Part shown: positions 25,401-35,601 of the stretch, piece by piece
Numbering within the stretch: the stretch's first letter is position 1
Layout of the letters: each line of letters starts with the position of its first letter
DNA from: Tribonema minus
Taxonomy: Eukaryota > Sar > Xanthophyceae > Tribonematales > Tribonemataceae
Direction of reading: 5' to 3'
DNA length: 64,000 bases
Assembly: GCA_017506865.1 (NCBI GenBank)
Contig: JAFCMP010000090.1
Span: 124,001 to 188,000, forward strand
Translations under genes and position numbers: made by a program
The notes under the pieces: model-generated
What the model saw: only the letters and a program-made list of their open reading frames with translations
What the model was told of the DNA's origin: nothing
The model's database searches: none

Positions 25401-26171
25401 TCGTTCACACGTCGCGCTCTGGACATGATGTACAGAGTCATGACCAACTCAGCGCCATCCACCGCTTGCTGTCGCGCCGCAGATACGAATGGCGCAACGT
25501 GGCAGAGGAGGAGGACATGTACTACAGCGAGGAGACGGGCGAGTTTATACACCCAGTTTTCTTCGATCCGGGGGCGCAAGGCGGGACGGGGGAGCCGCAG
25601 GAGGAGCTCATGGTGAGCCTGCACATGGTGCTGCATAAGGCTTGAGTGTTGGAGCAGAGCATCCGTGCATGTCGAGACAAGAGCACTATAGTAGTCATTG
25701 TGCAATGCAGAGACATGTCTGGATGCTGTTTGTCAAGGCTGGGTAAGTACGGCCGCTTTCACCAGCTGCTGCACTGTGTTGGCAGCGCAGTCAGCTTTGG
25801 TGGACGTTAGCAGTGATGTCTGCGGGTACATGACATCAGTTGGGCAATTGGTCGCTGACCGCTGCATGCAAGCCCCCGGCCCGGCCGTTGAGGTCTGTCG
25901 CGTGTACCTGCTCGCGGCTTCTGCACGGATGATGATGGAGTAGAGCTCGCCAGGAGTGACCACAGTTTTGAAGGTTGCTGCACTGCCAACTGCCACATTA
26001 CATGCAATGGTGGGTCAGTGTCTAGAGGAGCGGCCTCTAACTGATCGTCATGCACCCAATTTACTGCACTCTTGAACCCAGGATACTGTGGAAAGCGGCG
26101 GCGGCGAGGAATATATCAGCGAGGGACGCAAGTTGCCAGTCATGGACAAAAATCAGGGCGTGTGGGCTTAG
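22481..26171 (+). CDS. Unknown 482-residue protein with a conserved-looking C-terminal domain
   Basis: Five exons join in phase: 22481-22803, 23359-23977, 24942-25228, 25483-25612 and 26082-26171 (TAG). All introns are GT-AG. Residues 1-110 are Ser/Pro-rich and probably disordered. Residues 125-300 contain Ala/Pro/Gly low complexity from CpG-rich trinucleotide runs, with islands such as EETLQEPSLEALLLRGKPS and RRNYLSKVGIE. The C-terminal third holds a compact block: RVRFSETVATVYIPVHRDY, then ASYWASAAEIREM, then, across an intron, EGYEWRNVAEEEDMYYSEE and GEFIHPVFF. From memory, blocks of this style (V-R-F...I-P, then W-R-x-V-x-E-E-x-x-M and H-P) occur in proteins of unknown function from diatoms and other algae; I cannot name a domain. 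Basic residues early on would suit a nuclear or cytosolic protein. Confidence 0.8.
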
Positions 26172-27730
26172 AGAGGCCAAACACATCTCTGCTGCTGCTG
26201 CAGCAGCGCTCAGGTGGTCCCCCGGAGCAGGCAGTGCTCATCAAGCGCAGCAGCGGCAGAAGTACTCGCAGCAGTGCTCCCGTGCAGAAGGCAGGCCAGC
26301 AGCGACGATGCACGCCAGCTGTGATGCAGGACGCGAGTCATGCGCTCTGCGGCCACGGGCGCCCGCTTTGGGTGCAGACCAGGCTGCAGCGGCGGCGTGA
26401 CGCGGTTGCAGGCGGCAGCACCGCCTGCGGCACCAGTACGATGGACGTTACAGCGGGAGCCGCAGCGAGAGGGGACGTGAGGTTGTAAGCCACCGGCAGA
26501 GGCAGCACCGCTGCTGCGGGGCCCCCCTTGTTGCTGAGCAAGAGGTATTACGAGGGGGGGGCGAGTGCGTGCACACACACGGTCACTGATGCCGTGTGCA
26601 ACATCTCTGCAAGAGCTTGAAGTGTGGCAACCGTCAGGGGGGGGGGCGTAGGGTGCACTTCCATGTGCTAAACCGTGAGCCGAGGACGCTACAAGGGCAG
26701 CAGCGCCGCCTCGCGAACATGTGCTCTATAAGATTCACATAGCGCTGCACAAGTGTGCCGCATCTCGGCCCATGGCAGCCTCGATCCGCGAGACTCCACC
26801 TACCTACAGTATTGAGCAAAATGGGGGGCAGGGGGGGGGGGGGAGGACAGACGTTTTTGTTTGGGCCACGCGATTTTGAGTTTCCACAGGTAGAGTGTGG
26901 CGTTGGGGTTGCAGCCATAACCCAGGTTTTGGGCGCCGCTGTTTTGTGTCACGTATCAGCCCCGACCGCGCGCAGAGAGAGCACCAGTTGGACAAAAAAC
27001 ATGACATGCGCACCATATGCTGCTGTCAAGAGTGAGCCAGCCCGCTTGCACCACCATCTGTAGACTTTTTATTCGTGTCAATCGTTCTGAGCTGGTGTTA
27101 CTTAGTGTGGGCGGCGCTGCACACGGCCATTCGTTGTAAGTGTAAATATACGAGTGCGGGACACATGAATGTACGCGTTGTTGTGCATGTATGCATCTGT
27201 CTTGAGCATTTGCAGGATGCACAAACCTGTTGTCTATGATCAAGTACATGAAACTTGAGAGCTCCATACTTTTGGAACTCATTGGTCCTCTGCATGCATA
27301 GCTGTCAACCAACCATGTGCAGTGCCAGTGTTACTATGGACTGTCAGAATCACCGCGCACCGGAAAAGCACTGCACTTTGGCAGATTCTGCGGGCTTCAG
27401 CTAATGCATGCTGAGTCATTGGCGCCTCGTGACACATGTGTAATTGCTTTGTATGCGCGCGCGGTAACAGCAGCAAGCCATACAGTTCAGCCTGGGCATT
27501 GCTGCCAGCCTGACTGCAATGTATGCACCATATGGCGCGTCCTTGAGGGTGCATGAGCACAGTCAGTCAGGAAGCGCAATATTGTACTTGAAGTACGCGA
27601 GCAGATACATGGCATGAAGCAGCCACAACGCGCATGTACTTGCAAACCTCAGGCATCTGCCAGGGCAACATCACGGCAACAAGACGACGTATATCTCGGC
27701 ACAAAGAAATGAGACGCGGATCTGCTGTCA
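26172..27730. other. Gene-poor interval
   Basis: Downstream of the TAG at 26171 the sequence is GC-rich with Ala/Arg-type chance frames to about 26580, then contains G runs (26637-26646, 26828-26842). No splice-bounded exon or family motif is visible. The stretch to 27730 has the TGCA-rich character of non-coding DNA in this genome. Confidence 0.5.
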
Positions 27731-28141
27731 TTATGCCCCTTGCATCAGTCCACCGCAGGCGAAATGCACTTGCATGTCAGGCTGACTTGAGCTGCTAAAA
27801 GTACCCACAGGTGTAAGTCGCTGTGTGGCATAAACTGCTGCCGTTGTGAAGCCGGTTGCAGGTGAGCCGTCCACTGTGATCGTGTTGGCTGCTTCACGCG
27901 GCGCTGACGACATCCCCCAAGCAGAACACAAAATGCCATCCAAAATTTGGCAGTTATCATGATGTATGGCTTGCACAATGTACACGCGCACACCACTCCT
28001 TGGATCCAGGGACAATTGCAGACAACAGCCACCCGCCACACAGTGCGGGCCGAGCTTCGACATGCCCTTCAATGAGGAAACCTTCTTTCTTGGTGGTGCA
28101 GCCAATGTTGCATGCTGTCGTGTAAAGCAATCCAGGGGCAC
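27731..28141 (-). CDS. Possible single-exon ORF
   Basis: An open frame of 136 codons runs from ATG at 28141 to 27731. It contains fairly protein-like stretches such as QAIHHDNCQILDGILCSAWG and ends AAVYATQRLTPVGTF with a hydrophilic tail. It begins about 94 bp beyond the stop of the minus gene at 28235, so it could equally be open 3' untranslated sequence. No family is recognised, and codon usage is less CpG-rich than the clear exons nearby, which argues against it. Confidence 0.25.
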   Translation of the reverse strand: MPLDCFTRQHATLAAPPRKKVSSLKGMSKLGPHCVAGGCCLQLSLDPRSGVRVYIVQAIHHDNCQILDGILCSAWGMSSAPREAANTITVDGSPATGFTTAAVYATQRLTPVGTFSSSSQPDMQVHFACGGLMQGA

Positions 28142-28234
28142 GATCAGGCGCGGACGTCATGCTGCCCTCTAGCGGATAGGTAAATCTGCATGCCGCGCCG
28201 CAGCGTTGCAGCAGCGCTGCCGATGCGATGCGCA

Positions 28235-31200
28235 TCACAGGATGATCTCGTCGTGATACGCCTGCGGTGACAGCTCGCTCCAGTCGTCGAGCAGGGTGTA
28301 CCAGCCGCCGCTCTCGCCCACTCCCCCCGCCTCGTGGAGCGTCACTTCTAGCACCTGCGCATACATATGCACATGAATTCATCCGTTTAGTACATGTCAA
28401 TCAGTGCTGATGTTGAAAGTCACTTCTAGCACCTGCGCATACACATGCATGCAAATTCACCAGTTCCTTCCCAGTTATATGCAGTGCGGATGTTGACCAC
28501 CCGCGCTGCGCGCAGAGGGACGCAACGCTGGCACAGATAATGAGCTGAAAGCATGCGTGGTGCAGTTGGCTGTTTCACGGCCGATCCATCCCCTCAAAGA
28601 CACGAATGTATGAGAACGCTATCGTGAGATGCACGGCATGCGAACACATGCGCAAGCCCCATGCACGCTTAGACATTGTGTCACTCAACACAGCAGGGGT
28701 TCAATGCGCTTCTCATGTTGTCCGTGCTGGCAGAACCTAAGCATCCACGGCCGGCTTGTCATCTGATGCGCAGCGGCGTTGACAACGAGGCATCAGCGGC
28801 CAACGCTCTCATCAATCGAGATGCGCACTGCAGTTCCACAGCAGAGCATGACGCGTCAACAGTTCTGGCGCATGTGTGCATACGCACCTGCAGATAGCTG
28901 AGATTCGGGTACGCGTCGGCGCATATGGCGTCCGCGCGCCACCGACCGTCCACCAGCTCTAGCGGCTCAACCTGCGCGGATGCAGGTAGGTTGGTATGCA
29001 TTAGTCGCCTATGGTCACAGGACACGTGCAGGTGCGTACGTGCTGGTACATGGTGCTGTCTGCAGGTACTGAAGTCGTGCGGCTGCGTGTACGTGTACAT
29101 CAAGTGCGCATGCCTGTACAATGACTACATATCTAGCAGATGCTGCTGTGTGCGCGTGTATGGCAAAGTGAACCTGGACAGTGTTTCTGTGCGTGAGCAT
29201 GCGGCGCCAGTGGCATGTCAGTGCGCAGCAGCGAACAGAATTCAGGGCCATTTTGAAGGTCGCAGTGTGGATGGCAATGACCATGCCGCCGCCGTATGCC
29301 GAACTACCTCAAAGCATGTATGCAACTTCAAATGACCATTCATATCAACACGCCACTATGTACAGACACGTTTGTGCAGGGCCAATACAGCCATCATCAA
29401 CAGGCATCTAACATAACGCATGTAGGAGAGGACGTAGCGGTTTCACGTCTTGACCGCACAATCACGGGCCAGAACACAATGAGCAAACAGCTTTGACTTG
29501 CGCTGCTTTAGCGGTTCCACCCAATCGAGGTCACTACATCGGCGACAGGGACCTCTACGCGGACCCCAGCAAAGTTGGCGGAGTGATCAAGAGCATCTTC
29601 ACCAAGCTGACGCTTTCTGTGACTGCGTGCGAGCCCAGCTTTCGGCGAGTGGAGGAGGCGCGGGTACGTTACCAGCTACCTCTTGAGCACTGGTGCGCGG
29701 CGCTCAGTTGCGTCTTGTTCCTACAGACCCAGAAGGCGCTATCATCAACAGCATAGTCTAGAGGTTGCCGGCGAGGACGGGGCGACACCAGCACGGTCGC
29801 AACATGCGGCGACTATGACCGCTGCCGCGACGCACTCATCGAGTACTTCGACAACAGCGCGCGCCGCACCAACGCAATACAGTATATGGATGCCGTAGCT
29901 GAAAGGCTCGGGGAGGCGCCGCAAGAGACGGCCACCGCATCGAGACTATCGCCTTGATGCGGTGCGCGGCGTTGGCAAATTACTCGACGAGTGCATCGCA
30001 GCAGCGGTCGCAGTGCACGCGGCGATCCTGCCGGTGTCGGTCCCACCCTCGCCCGCAAACTCTTTGCTTTCACTTACCTACTGCTCCTTCTGGGTCTGTA
30101 AGAACAGGACGCAACTGAGCGCCGCGCGCCAGTGCTCAAAAGGTAGCCGGGTATGAGCGTAGCACATCGGCCAAGTGCACCCTGGCCCAGTCGATGCCAG
30201 CAATGCATCGGGCAGCTGGTGCGCACCCACGCTTTTTCCACGTTGATTACTGCCAACGTACTCTGCTTCACCCAGGTGATGTTGTAGTTCAAGGGGTGAC
30301 ACTCACCTCGCAGAGCTCCAGCGTGGGCGTTGGTATGCGTGCCACGTCCCCCCTGTCAATGTTCCTGCCCACCACAACACCCACGCCGTAGTCCCGCCCG
30401 TCCTGAGAAAGAGCGTCAGGATCGTAGGCGTCAGCGGGCGCATGGATTGCAGACACTACACCAGGCCATCGGTGCATCAGCAGCGGCAGCACGTGTCGTA
30501 GTGCTGCGTGACATGTTCATTGCCACTTCTGTCCGCTGTGCCCGACCCTGCGGTGCAGTCCGCAAGACTACCGGCACAAGTGGCGTCCGCAGTACTGTAG
30601 CAGCATACAAAGCGGGTGACTGAGTATCCAGTACTCCAATTGCGTTCAGCGCCCATGCCTGGTCTCGGGGCACTCTGATCAACAATTGTGGAGGCGTCCG
30701 TGATCATTGGCGCACCGTGCGCACAAATTGGCAGCAGGCCTTTTCGCTCCACTTTGGGCATGGCTCGAAAGTTACAGTCTCATTGCATCCTGTACCTGCA
30801 AATCACCTGCTTCTACTTGAAGCATAGATGCTGCGTCCTGCGTCCTCACACAACAGCATGCGCACAAAGTGCACATCATAGCTCTACATTATCAATAAAG
30901 ATGCCATGCGTGCTCACTCATGTCAAATTGAGCTTTGAGCGCATGTCCTCTTGCTGACAACACATGTTTGCAGTCGAAGTTGAAGTTTCTGCACTTGCAT
31001 CATGCATATACTTGGCAGTGCATGTCAGAAAGGCACCGTGCTCAATTACAAGTTCGAGTGCAACAGTTTCAGAGTCCTGGTCACCATCCCCCGTGGTTCC
31101 TGCACATAGCAAATCTTTTACAGCGCCGGCGTTGAAGCACATCGTACTTGCCTGCATGTCTGCCTTGGCTGCCTCTGAAAGGGGGTACATGACGACATCA

Positions 31201-31266
31201 CCAAACTGCGCCACCCCTGTCCTGAGCCTCTCCGGCACGCCATCCCACCCCTCCCACTTGGCCTCC
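28235..31266 (-). CDS. Unknown protein, four 3' exons (5' end not found)
   Basis: Exons 31266-31152, 30402-30307, 28971-28888 and 28354-28235 (TGA) join in phase 0 to about 137 residues. The first intron has a GC donor (CAG then GCAAGT). Segments include EAKWEGWDGVPERLRTGVAQ, FGDVVMYPLSEA, YGVGVVVGRNIDRGDV, DGRWRADAICADAYPNLSYL and WYTLLDDWSELSPQAYHDEI. The GDVV...GVVVG pattern with a late Y-x-L-L-D-D is faintly like a small beta-barrel such as the YccV/HspQ fold, but this is too weak to assign. A coding-like stretch at 31530-31690 (EPRVATDVSAPLGVGVMEL) may be an upstream exon, but its phase was not resolved. The 30306-28972 intron contains an inverted-repeat insertion with an exon on the other strand. 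The acceptor region at 28343-28384 is duplicated at 28420-28462. Confidence 0.6.
29511..29663 (+). CDS. Plus-strand exon nested in an intron of the minus gene
   Basis: A splice-bounded open segment (TTTAG before, GTACGT after) encodes PPNRGHYIGDRDLYADPS, then KVGGVIKSIFTKL and CEPSFRRVEEAR. CpG-rich codons and clean boundaries suggest true coding sequence. A possible next exon in 29780-29955 reads DYDRCRDALIEYF, then QYMDAVAERLGEA, and ends in TGA; the two are not joined by an obvious phase-matched pair. An upstream frame with MTMPPPYAELPQSMYA (29278 onward) might be its start. The family is unknown. It is either a nested gene or a captured gene fragment. Confidence 0.45.
29660..30170. repeat. 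Imperfect inverted repeat (arms about 210 bp) in an intron
   Basis: The left arm (about 29660-29876) and right arm (about 29957-30168) are reverse complements with moderate divergence. Shared blocks include TTGAGCACTGGTGCGCGGCG, GACGCAACTGAGCGCCGCGC and GATGCACTCGTCGAGTA with its counterpart ACGCACTCATCGAGTA. The loop is about 80 bp. The left arm carries the exon-like frame DRCRDALIEYFDN on the plus strand; the right arm carries the same frame on the minus strand with a stop codon in place of the Tyr. It spans an intron of the 31266-28235 gene, so that gene's pre-mRNA could fold into a long hairpin. Confidence 0.8.
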
Positions 31267-31884
31267 CTGCGGCATCCCGTGATTGCATAAAATGCGTCAT
31301 GCAGGCGCAAGCACGCGTCTCACACATTGTCAAGTGCGCTGGTCGACGCTACACAAGCGCACACCAGGGACATTCAACATACCTACAAGCCTGGTGAGGC
31401 CGTTACTATAACAATGTGCAGATGACCGATGATATTTATTTGGGGGATCATTTGTGACGGGTGTGTAAACTATCATCGCGAATCAAATGATTCATCATTT
31501 TAGACATGGACAAACTGCTGTACTTGAAAGTAAGCCCATATGGTAGTGATTGACTGTACGCTGATAAACAAGCTCCATGACCCCAACTCCTAATGGTGCG
31601 CTGACATCAGTAGCCACTCTTGGCTCAACAACAGGTGCCGATGCCACTTGTGTGTCGCAGTAAGCAGTGCAGAAGCCTACACGCCGCCTCAATCTACAGT
31701 AGCACACAACCACGTACGCTCAGCGAACGCTCAGCACAGTGACAGCCAGCTAAACACACACAACCGCCCAGCCTCCTGCACCAGCGAGCCTCTAGCCTCT
31801 TCCTGGCCATGGCACGCCATCTTGAACTTCAAATTGCCTTGTGATTCTTCCCGTCAGTTCAACTTCAACTTGCCTGCCGACCTC

Positions 31885-32846
31885 TCATGATTCAACGTCA
31901 ACTCGCCTGTCGATCTTCCCCGCCTGCGAGCGCGCCCTCTCGCGCTTGCCCGCCTTCTTGGGGCGCCTGTTGGCGCGCACCCACTCCTCCAGCTCGTCCC
32001 ACACGTCGTCCGCGTGCGCGCGGCCGCCGCCGCTGCCCTTGATGCCCTTCTCTCCGAACACGTCGTAGCGGTGGCGCATCTCGGGGTCGCCCAGGACCTC
32101 GTACGCCGTGGTGAGCTCGACGAACACGTCGTGCGCGTCCGCGGCGTCGCTGACGTCGGGGTGGTGCTGCAGCGCTCAGCGCAGGGGGAAAGAAGGGGGG
32201 TTTGCATGTGTTGTTTTGGAGAATTGCGGCGCGCCAAGTGGAAGGGCTGGCACGCCGTGCAGACGCTTGCTGCTGACACGCGTGCGTCACGCGCAAATGG
32301 CGCAGTCTCAGCTCTGAAGGCGGGTGGTGGGGCTGCTGTGTGGTGGCTATGGCTTATGCTAGCGAGCAGGTGGACGAGGTACATTTTTCACCTGTTGGAG
32401 CAAAGTTGAAGTGGACTTTGCAGCAAGTCGCGGAGCTCTCAGCTCATTGGATCACATCACATGTGTGACGTGATGTGTCGGCTGCAGCCATGGTCACTTC
32501 TGCGGCTGTGATCAGACATCAGTGTAGACATCAACGCTGGCATGACCAAATCTGAATTGTGCCACTGACTTTCGTCTGGTCCTACACAATCCTTGCCTCG
32601 GTACTCTGCGGCACATGCAAATCCCCCCAACGGTCGTTCAGCGCATACATCAACATCATGAGAGCTCATGGCGTGTGAACACGTGAGATTGTCACATACC
32701 TTCATGGCAAGGGAGCGGAAGGAGGCTTTGATTTCAGCGGCCGTCGCGCTCCGCGTGAGGCCAAGGCGCTTGTAGTAGCCGTCCGTGCTCGACAGACCTT
32801 CACCGCTGGCGCTGTCCGCAGCTGCTGCCTCTGCATGCGGAGACAT
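31885..32846 (-). CDS. Small J-domain (DnaJ/Hsp40) protein
   Basis: Two exons (32846-32700 and 32166-31885) join in phase 0 to 142 residues. The J domain starts DGYYKRLGLTRSATAAEIK, and the intron splits it just before the HPD motif, which is present as HHPDV at residues 50-54. It continues ELTTAYEVLGDPEMRHRYD and FGEKGIKG. After the J domain come an Asp/Glu/Trp patch (DDVWDELEEWV) and a Lys/Arg-rich tail (RRPKKAGKRERARSQ). There are no Gly/Phe or zinc-finger regions, so it is a type III (class C) J protein. Family knowledge: J proteins stimulate Hsp70 ATPase through HPD. The ATG at 32846 was chosen as the nearest Met. An acceptor-like CATGCAG just inside it means an upstream exon with a targeting signal is possible. 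Confidence 0.85.
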
Positions 32847-33674
32847 GTCACATGACACAACGGTCGAGTACAGACTTGAGCTATTGTGTACCATCTACTG
32901 TGTGCCTGGGCAGCTTCACGGCTGAGAGGCGCTATTGGCAGAGAGACCGGCAGATCAGCGCTGCAACATGAAGTGCCACTGCCGAGGCGCAACTTTCAGC
33001 CTTGCACGCCTCAGACGAGTTTGAGGCAAAGTCAGCTCATCTCGGTCGGGCGAGCAGCGCCTGTGTTCTTGCTGCCACTTGTGCAGGATGGAAGATGTAG
33101 AGGAATCATCGATGTGCACTGAGAGGGGCTCAACCGCTGTGTGCCGCTCGATGCCCCCTACAGTTGAGAGCAACAGTTGAGAGTGAAGCGATTACAGCCT
33201 CATTTGGTGGGCCACCTGCTGAGATGAAGAAACATACTTCATGTCCCTGCACGTGCACCTTCACCTCGTGCACGTGGATCCTGCTTGGAGTTTCGCTCCT
33301 GTCCTGCCTGTTCCTCCTGCTTTCCGATGCGCCATGTGGTGCCTGTCAATGAAGCTATTATGCGGTTGTACGCCTGCGTAGGCGCACAGAGGGCGAGTGG
33401 CGACAATTGTCATGAACGCCAGTAGCAGGAAGACACTCAGTGCATTGCCTGATGGCTTGATGACGAGATGTGACTTATGAAGGCAAGAGTGGCAGTGGCG
33501 CACACGCAATGGCAGGGATGTCAAGCCGATGCTTCACATGAAGTCTGCTGCAAAGCCGTCGCATAGCTGGGAGCCACCGACATGGAATTGAAGTCAGGCC
33601 GACGTCCAACACAACTGAACTTCAATTCTGAGGCTTAATGCAGTATGGTCATGTCTGGACTACGTGCACTGACT

Positions 33675-33680
33675 TTTATT
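33675..33680 (-). terminator. Poly(A) signal AATAAA of the 34204-33770 gene
   Basis: AATAAA on the minus strand lies 90 bp beyond the TGA at 33770, in AT-richer sequence. This supports the gene ending here rather than splicing at the GTAAGA inside its last codons. Confidence 0.55.
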
Positions 33681-33769
33681 TACAAGGCACAACATTAGTT
33701 TGCAAACGAAAGCAAAGCCAACAAGGAACAGCAAACATGTAGACAGATTCATCAATGCTTTTTAAAACA

Positions 33770-34204
33770 TCACGTAATGTGCAAGAGTCTTACCTTCGCG
33801 TATGGGCCCTGCAATTCGTGCGCACCCTCAGGCACCTCATGATTAAGGAGGCTTATGATCTGCTGCAAAAAGTAGACGGTCACCAGATCCTTCTCCGCAG
33901 TCAGATATATGATCAGATCCGCCAGCTCCGATTTCAGTGAATCGGCTTGTCCTTCATCGCCAGCTTGAGCCGTTTTGAGCACCTTGGTGCAGACGTCGTT
34001 CATGCTCTCCACGAACGCCTGGTCGAGATCCTTGTCTACAGCAGTAGCCGACAGCACATAGATCCCGCGAGACTGCTCTGGCCGTAGTCTCTGTGCAAGG
34101 CATGAATTTGCAAGAGACCGGCTTTGTCGAGAGCAGGGCCCTGGCAGCACAAATGCTGCAATGGACGCCGCCTGCAACGCCTGTAGGATCATGTTGAAGT
34201 GCAT
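33770..34204 (-). CDS. Unknown protein with plastid-targeting leader, 144 residues
   Basis: One open frame from ATG at 34204 to TGA at 33770. The start MHFNMILQALQAASIAAF then VLPGP is a short hydrophobic signal ending in an A-F-x-x-P motif, matching the ASAFAP-type cleavage site that directs proteins into red-type complex plastids. A basic, Ser-rich segment follows (residues 22-45), as in a transit peptide. The presumed mature part is acidic and helical: DLDQAFVESMNDVCTKVLK, then KSELADLIIYLTAEKDLV and a C-terminal LLNHEVPEGAHEL. No family is recognised. A GTAAGA donor occurs eight codons before the stop, but the downstream AATAAA favours an unspliced end. It is divergent from CP12 with 281 bp between. 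Co-regulation with carbon fixation is a reasonable guess only. Confidence 0.65.
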   Translation of the reverse strand: MHFNMILQALQAASIAAFVLPGPCSRQSRSLANSCLAQRLRPEQSRGIYVLSATAVDKDLDQAFVESMNDVCTKVLKTAQAGDEGQADSLKSELADLIIYLTAEKDLVTVYFLQQIISLLNHEVPEGAHELQGPYAKVRLLHIT

Positions 34205-34485
34205 GTTCACTTGAGCGCTCCGGCGCCCCGGAGGGCGCGTGCTGCCACGAACTGGCCACGGCGGTGTATCAGAGGCAGATGGCAGAACCAATTGCTCACC
34301 AGCTTTCACACACACAAGGGAGTACCCACCTGCTGCTGCTCCTGAAACCCCCGAGTTGCACTTTGCGGGGGGATGTATGTGGTACATACATTTTTGAGCT
34401 TTTAGACATTCAGAATAGAATAGCGAAAAAAAGCATTGGTGCTGTCATTCTCCCACCAGCAGCGACACCTCACACATCTTCAGCC
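34205..34485. promoter_or_regulatory. Divergent promoter between two plastid-protein genes
   Basis: The 281 bp between the two ATGs are AT-richer near the CP12 side (TTTTTGAGCTTTTAGAC, AATAGAATAGCGAAAAAA at 34391-34434). ATGTTGAAGTGCATG overlaps the start of the minus gene (34191-34205), again the TTGAAGT word. No canonical TATA box is clear. Confidence 0.5.
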
Positions 34486-35291
34486 ATGCGTGCCTGCGCT
34501 ATCGCCCTCCTCCTGGCGCCCGCCGCGGCTTTCCTGGCCGCGCCCATGGCTTCCTGCCGGCTGTCCACATTTAAGATGGCTCTGAACGACGACATCACCC
34601 GGGCAGAAGAAGCGGCCCTCGCTGCGGTCAAGAAGTACGGCGCCAAGTCACCGGAGGCAGCCAACGCATGGGACGAGTACGAGGAGATCGCTGCGTCGGA
34701 CAACACCGCCGCTTTCAGGCCTGGACTGGACGAGGGCTGCGATGTAAGCCAGCCGAATCCATTCAGATATGCCTGCCCTTTGGATTCAGTCGATGTTGTC
34801 TTGCGTAGCGCTTGACAGCTGGCCATGAAGCGGAGCAAGGGGATTCAACCGGATTGCAACCACTTTGAGCTGCTATTTCAGCCACCCTGCTTCCGCCAGT
34901 GGGTGTGCGGCGCCGCCAGTGCCTGTATGTGCTGTGCAGAAGGTCACTTGCCAGTTGTATGCTCATGTTGAGTGTCAATCGCCGTCACTCTGACAATCAG
35001 TCAGCGCGTCTGGCGTGGTGCCTAGTGTGGTGTGGTCGTGCTGTAGCTGCAGCCATCTCACCCTGCTGTCACATAGGAATCTGACGTACTTGTGTACATC
35101 GCGTGCAACCACTGTTCGCTTTTCAGACCGAGGCAAGCCAGGAATGCTCGGACTTCGAGGCGCAGATGGCGGAGCTGCAGGCCATCATTGAGAAGGGCGA
35201 GGCCGTTACAACGGATGCGCTTGTAGCACAGAACAAGAAGCTGATCGAGGAGAACCAGCGCCTTCGCAGGAGCCTCTCCGCGTACAAGTAA
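34486..35291 (+). CDS. CP12: CP12 domain protein, plastid Calvin-cycle regulator
   Basis: Two phase-0 exons (34486-34743 and 35127-35291) encode 140 residues. The leader MRACAIALLLAPAAAF then LAAP is a signal peptide with an A-F-x-x-x-P cleavage motif, followed by a short transit-like stretch; the mature protein probably starts near residue 31. The CP12 core AWDEYEEI lies at 61-68, preceded by KKYGAKSPEAAN and followed by ASDNTAAF. Cys85 and Cys93 form the C-terminal pair; the N-terminal Cys pair of plant CP12 is absent, as I recall for diatom CP12. Residues 95-140 are predicted coiled coil (LVAQNKKLIEENQRLRRSL). Family knowledge: CP12 is a redox-sensitive, disordered linker binding GAPDH and phosphoribulokinase in the plastid stroma. 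The intron falls between the two cysteines, with a GTAAGC donor. Confidence 0.88.
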
Positions 35292-35595
35292 GCTCAGGGT
35301 TCGCCCCTCGAACACCACCAGCACCACACATTACACAGCGTGCACATGCCTCTCGTCGAAGACGGTGAGACCATTGGCGTGCGCGTCATGCGCTGGGAAG
35401 ACAAGGCGCTCAACAGTGTTTGATGGCAGCACTCTCGTGCGTGCAAGCCCCCAAAAGGTCAGGCATGGAGGGCGGCACCCTGTCTATACCCCTGCGCCCA
35501 CTACCTCTGTCTTGTCTCTCTGTCTAGCTAGAAGTATTTGCACACCACATCTCTCTAGCGAATCAGCCATAACCGGCTACTCCGTGATCGGGACC

Positions 35596-35601
35596 AATAA
35601 A
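35596..35601 (+). terminator. Candidate poly(A) signal AATAAA of CP12
   Basis: AATAAA occurs 305 bp beyond the CP12 stop codon at the beginning of AT-richer DNA. The distance is rather long, so another signal could be used. Confidence 0.4.

Noticed and set aside
33261..33524. Minus-strand frame with a signal-peptide-like stretch (NALSVFLLLAFMTIVATRP) upstream of the J-protein gene
   Set aside because: No donor or phase connects it to the J-protein exon at 32846, and no cleavage motif like that of the neighbouring plastid proteins is present.
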